From NCBI GenBank assembly GCA_900542175.1, contig UQNC01000070.1, forward strand, positions 1 to 6,610: 6,610 nucleotides of DNA, read 5' to 3'. Shown here one piece after another: positions 5,835-6,610 of the stretch. The notes below the pieces were generated by a model. That model was not told where the DNA came from. It saw only the letters and a list, made by a program, of their open reading frames with translations, and did not search any database. This DNA comes from an uncultured Collinsella sp. GTDB lineage: Bacteria > Actinomycetota > Coriobacteriia > Coriobacteriales > Coriobacteriaceae. Numbering within the stretch: position 1 is the stretch's first letter; each line of letters begins with the position of its first letter. The translations under genes were made by a program, and so were the position numbers.

Positions 5835-6491
5835 GTGAACGAGACCGTACGTCGCTTTTTGCCGATGGTCGATTTCCTGGAGCAGATACTCGGTAAGAAC
5901 AGCGAGATCGTCCTGCACGATTTCTCGGATCCCGACCACGCCATCGTCGATATTCGCAACGGCATCGTGAGCGGCCGCAAGGTCGGCGGTCCCGCCACCG
6001 ATCTGGCGCTCAAGATCATGCACGACGCCAAGTATCGCGACCTGCCGTTTATTACGGGCTACGAGGGGCGCGGCGCCGGTGGCAAGACGCTGGAGTCAGC
6101 GACGTACTTTATCCGCGAGGATGACGAGATCGTCGGTATGCTCTGCGTCAACACCGACCTCTCGACCGTACGCTCCATCAACGCCATGGCGCAGCAGCTC
6201 ATGGCGTGCTTCGACGCAGCGCCGACGCGCACGGAGCCCGCCCCTATCGAGGTCGAAAGCCTTTCGGAGTCCACCCAGGAGCTCATCGACCGCAGCATTG
6301 CCGAGTTGCTGAGCGCGCGCGGGCTGGATGTAGCGTCGCTTGGTCAGAGCGACCGCGTGGACGTCATTCGCCACCTCAACGGCAACGGGGTGTTCATGCT
6401 CAAGGGCGCCGTGGCCTGCGCTGCCACCGCGTTGGGCATCTCGGAGCCCAGCGTGTACCGCTACCTGCAAAAAGTCCGCAAGGAGGGCTAA
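5835..6491 (+). CDS. YheO-type PAS/helix-turn-helix transcriptional regulator
   Basis: This gene encodes 218 residues from a GTG start. The N-terminal half (about 6-110) has the YheO-like PAS pattern: MVDFLEQILGKNSEIVLHDF, DHAIVDIRNG and ITGYEGRGAGGKTLESATYF, ending in GMLCVNTDLS. The C-terminal part (about 172-216) is a YheO-family helix-turn-helix (DVIRHLNGNGVFMLKGAV, then an ALGISEPSVYRYLQKVRK recognition unit). These proteins are small-ligand-responsive DNA-binding regulators; DauR, which controls D-arginine use, is a studied relative. It is transcribed away from the permease-ssnA-ygfK unit from a shared control region, so it is probably the local regulator of that unit and perhaps of itself. 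Whether it activates or represses, and which ligand it senses, cannot be read from the sequence. Confidence 0.9.
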   Translation: MNETVRRFLPMVDFLEQILGKNSEIVLHDFSDPDHAIVDIRNGIVSGRKVGGPATDLALKIMHDAKYRDLPFITGYEGRGAGGKTLESATYFIREDDEIVGMLCVNTDLSTVRSINAMAQQLMACFDAAPTRTEPAPIEVESLSESTQELIDRSIAELLSARGLDVASLGQSDRVDVIRHLNGNGVFMLKGAVACAATALGISEPSVYRYLQKVRKEG

Positions 6492-6500
6492 CGAGCAAAA

Positions 6501-6515
6501 TGGAGCGCGGCTCCA
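6501..6515 (+). terminator. Short hairpin 9 nt after the regulator stop
   Basis: TGGAGC (6501-6506) pairs with GCTCCA (6510-6515) across a 3-nt loop. No T-run follows, so it is only a weak terminator candidate. Confidence 0.3.
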
Positions 6516-6562
6516 CAAGCGATTCGTCACCTGACAAAAGACCCTGCAGCTCGCACTGAACT

Positions 6563-6582
6563 GCGTCCCAAATCTTGGACGC
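6563..6582. repeat. Inverted repeat in the 3' flank
   Basis: GCGTCC (6563-6568) and GGACGC (6577-6582) form a 6-bp stem with an 8-nt loop. No T-run is visible on either side. It could end transcription of the regulator or of a gene beyond the right edge. The rest of 6492-6610 shows nothing I can name. Confidence 0.3.
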
Positions 6583-6610
6583 CCTAAATAGCGACTAGGC
6601 CGCGAGGGCC

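Overview
The window suggests a high-GC anaerobic gut actinobacterium, most likely a member of the Coriobacteriia such as Collinsella or a close relative. This rests on strongly GC-biased third codon positions, the long GC-driven open frames opposite real genes, and the gene set. The genus is an inference and I could not run a search.

Layout: three genes lie on the minus strand and are read from right to left. They are an NCS2-family nucleobase permease (4089-5483), the aminohydrolase ssnA (2537-3892) and the iron-sulfur flavoprotein ygfK (1-2387, whose C-terminal end runs off the left edge). A fourth gene, a YheO-type PAS/helix-turn-helix regulator (5835-6491), is divergent on the plus strand. 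It is separated from the permease by an AT-rich control region of about 350 bp. That region holds a plausible permease promoter (5571-5599), a Fur-like 15-mer overlapping it, a 10-bp palindrome, and three copies of TGGTCAA. The last 119 bp (6492-6610) have no gene I can support.

How the genes fit together: ygfK and ssnA are core members of the purine gene cluster known from E. coli (ygfK-ssnA-ygfM-xdhD with xanthine/urate permeases) and of the anaerobic urate/purine breakdown cluster of gut bacteria (with ygeX, ygeY, ygeW, hyuA and xdh genes). A natural reading is that the permease imports a purine or a related compound, YgfK supplies electrons from NAD(P)H for a ring redox step, and SsnA hydrolyses an amidine-type or ring C-N bond. 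The divergent regulator probably senses a small ligand and controls the unit. The exact reactions of YgfK and SsnA are not established by this sequence.

Most unusual features: (1) the permease aligns with NCS2 carriers, but two acidic substrate/proton residues (XanQ E272 and D304 positions) appear to be glutamines; (2) the two gaps inside the minus-strand unit are packed with tandem hairpins, and the hairpin just after each upstream stop codon has the same spacing, an 8-nt loop and a shared TCGCC in that loop; (3) YgfK carries a four-cysteine group near its N-terminus, two of which are absent from the E. coli protein as I recall it.
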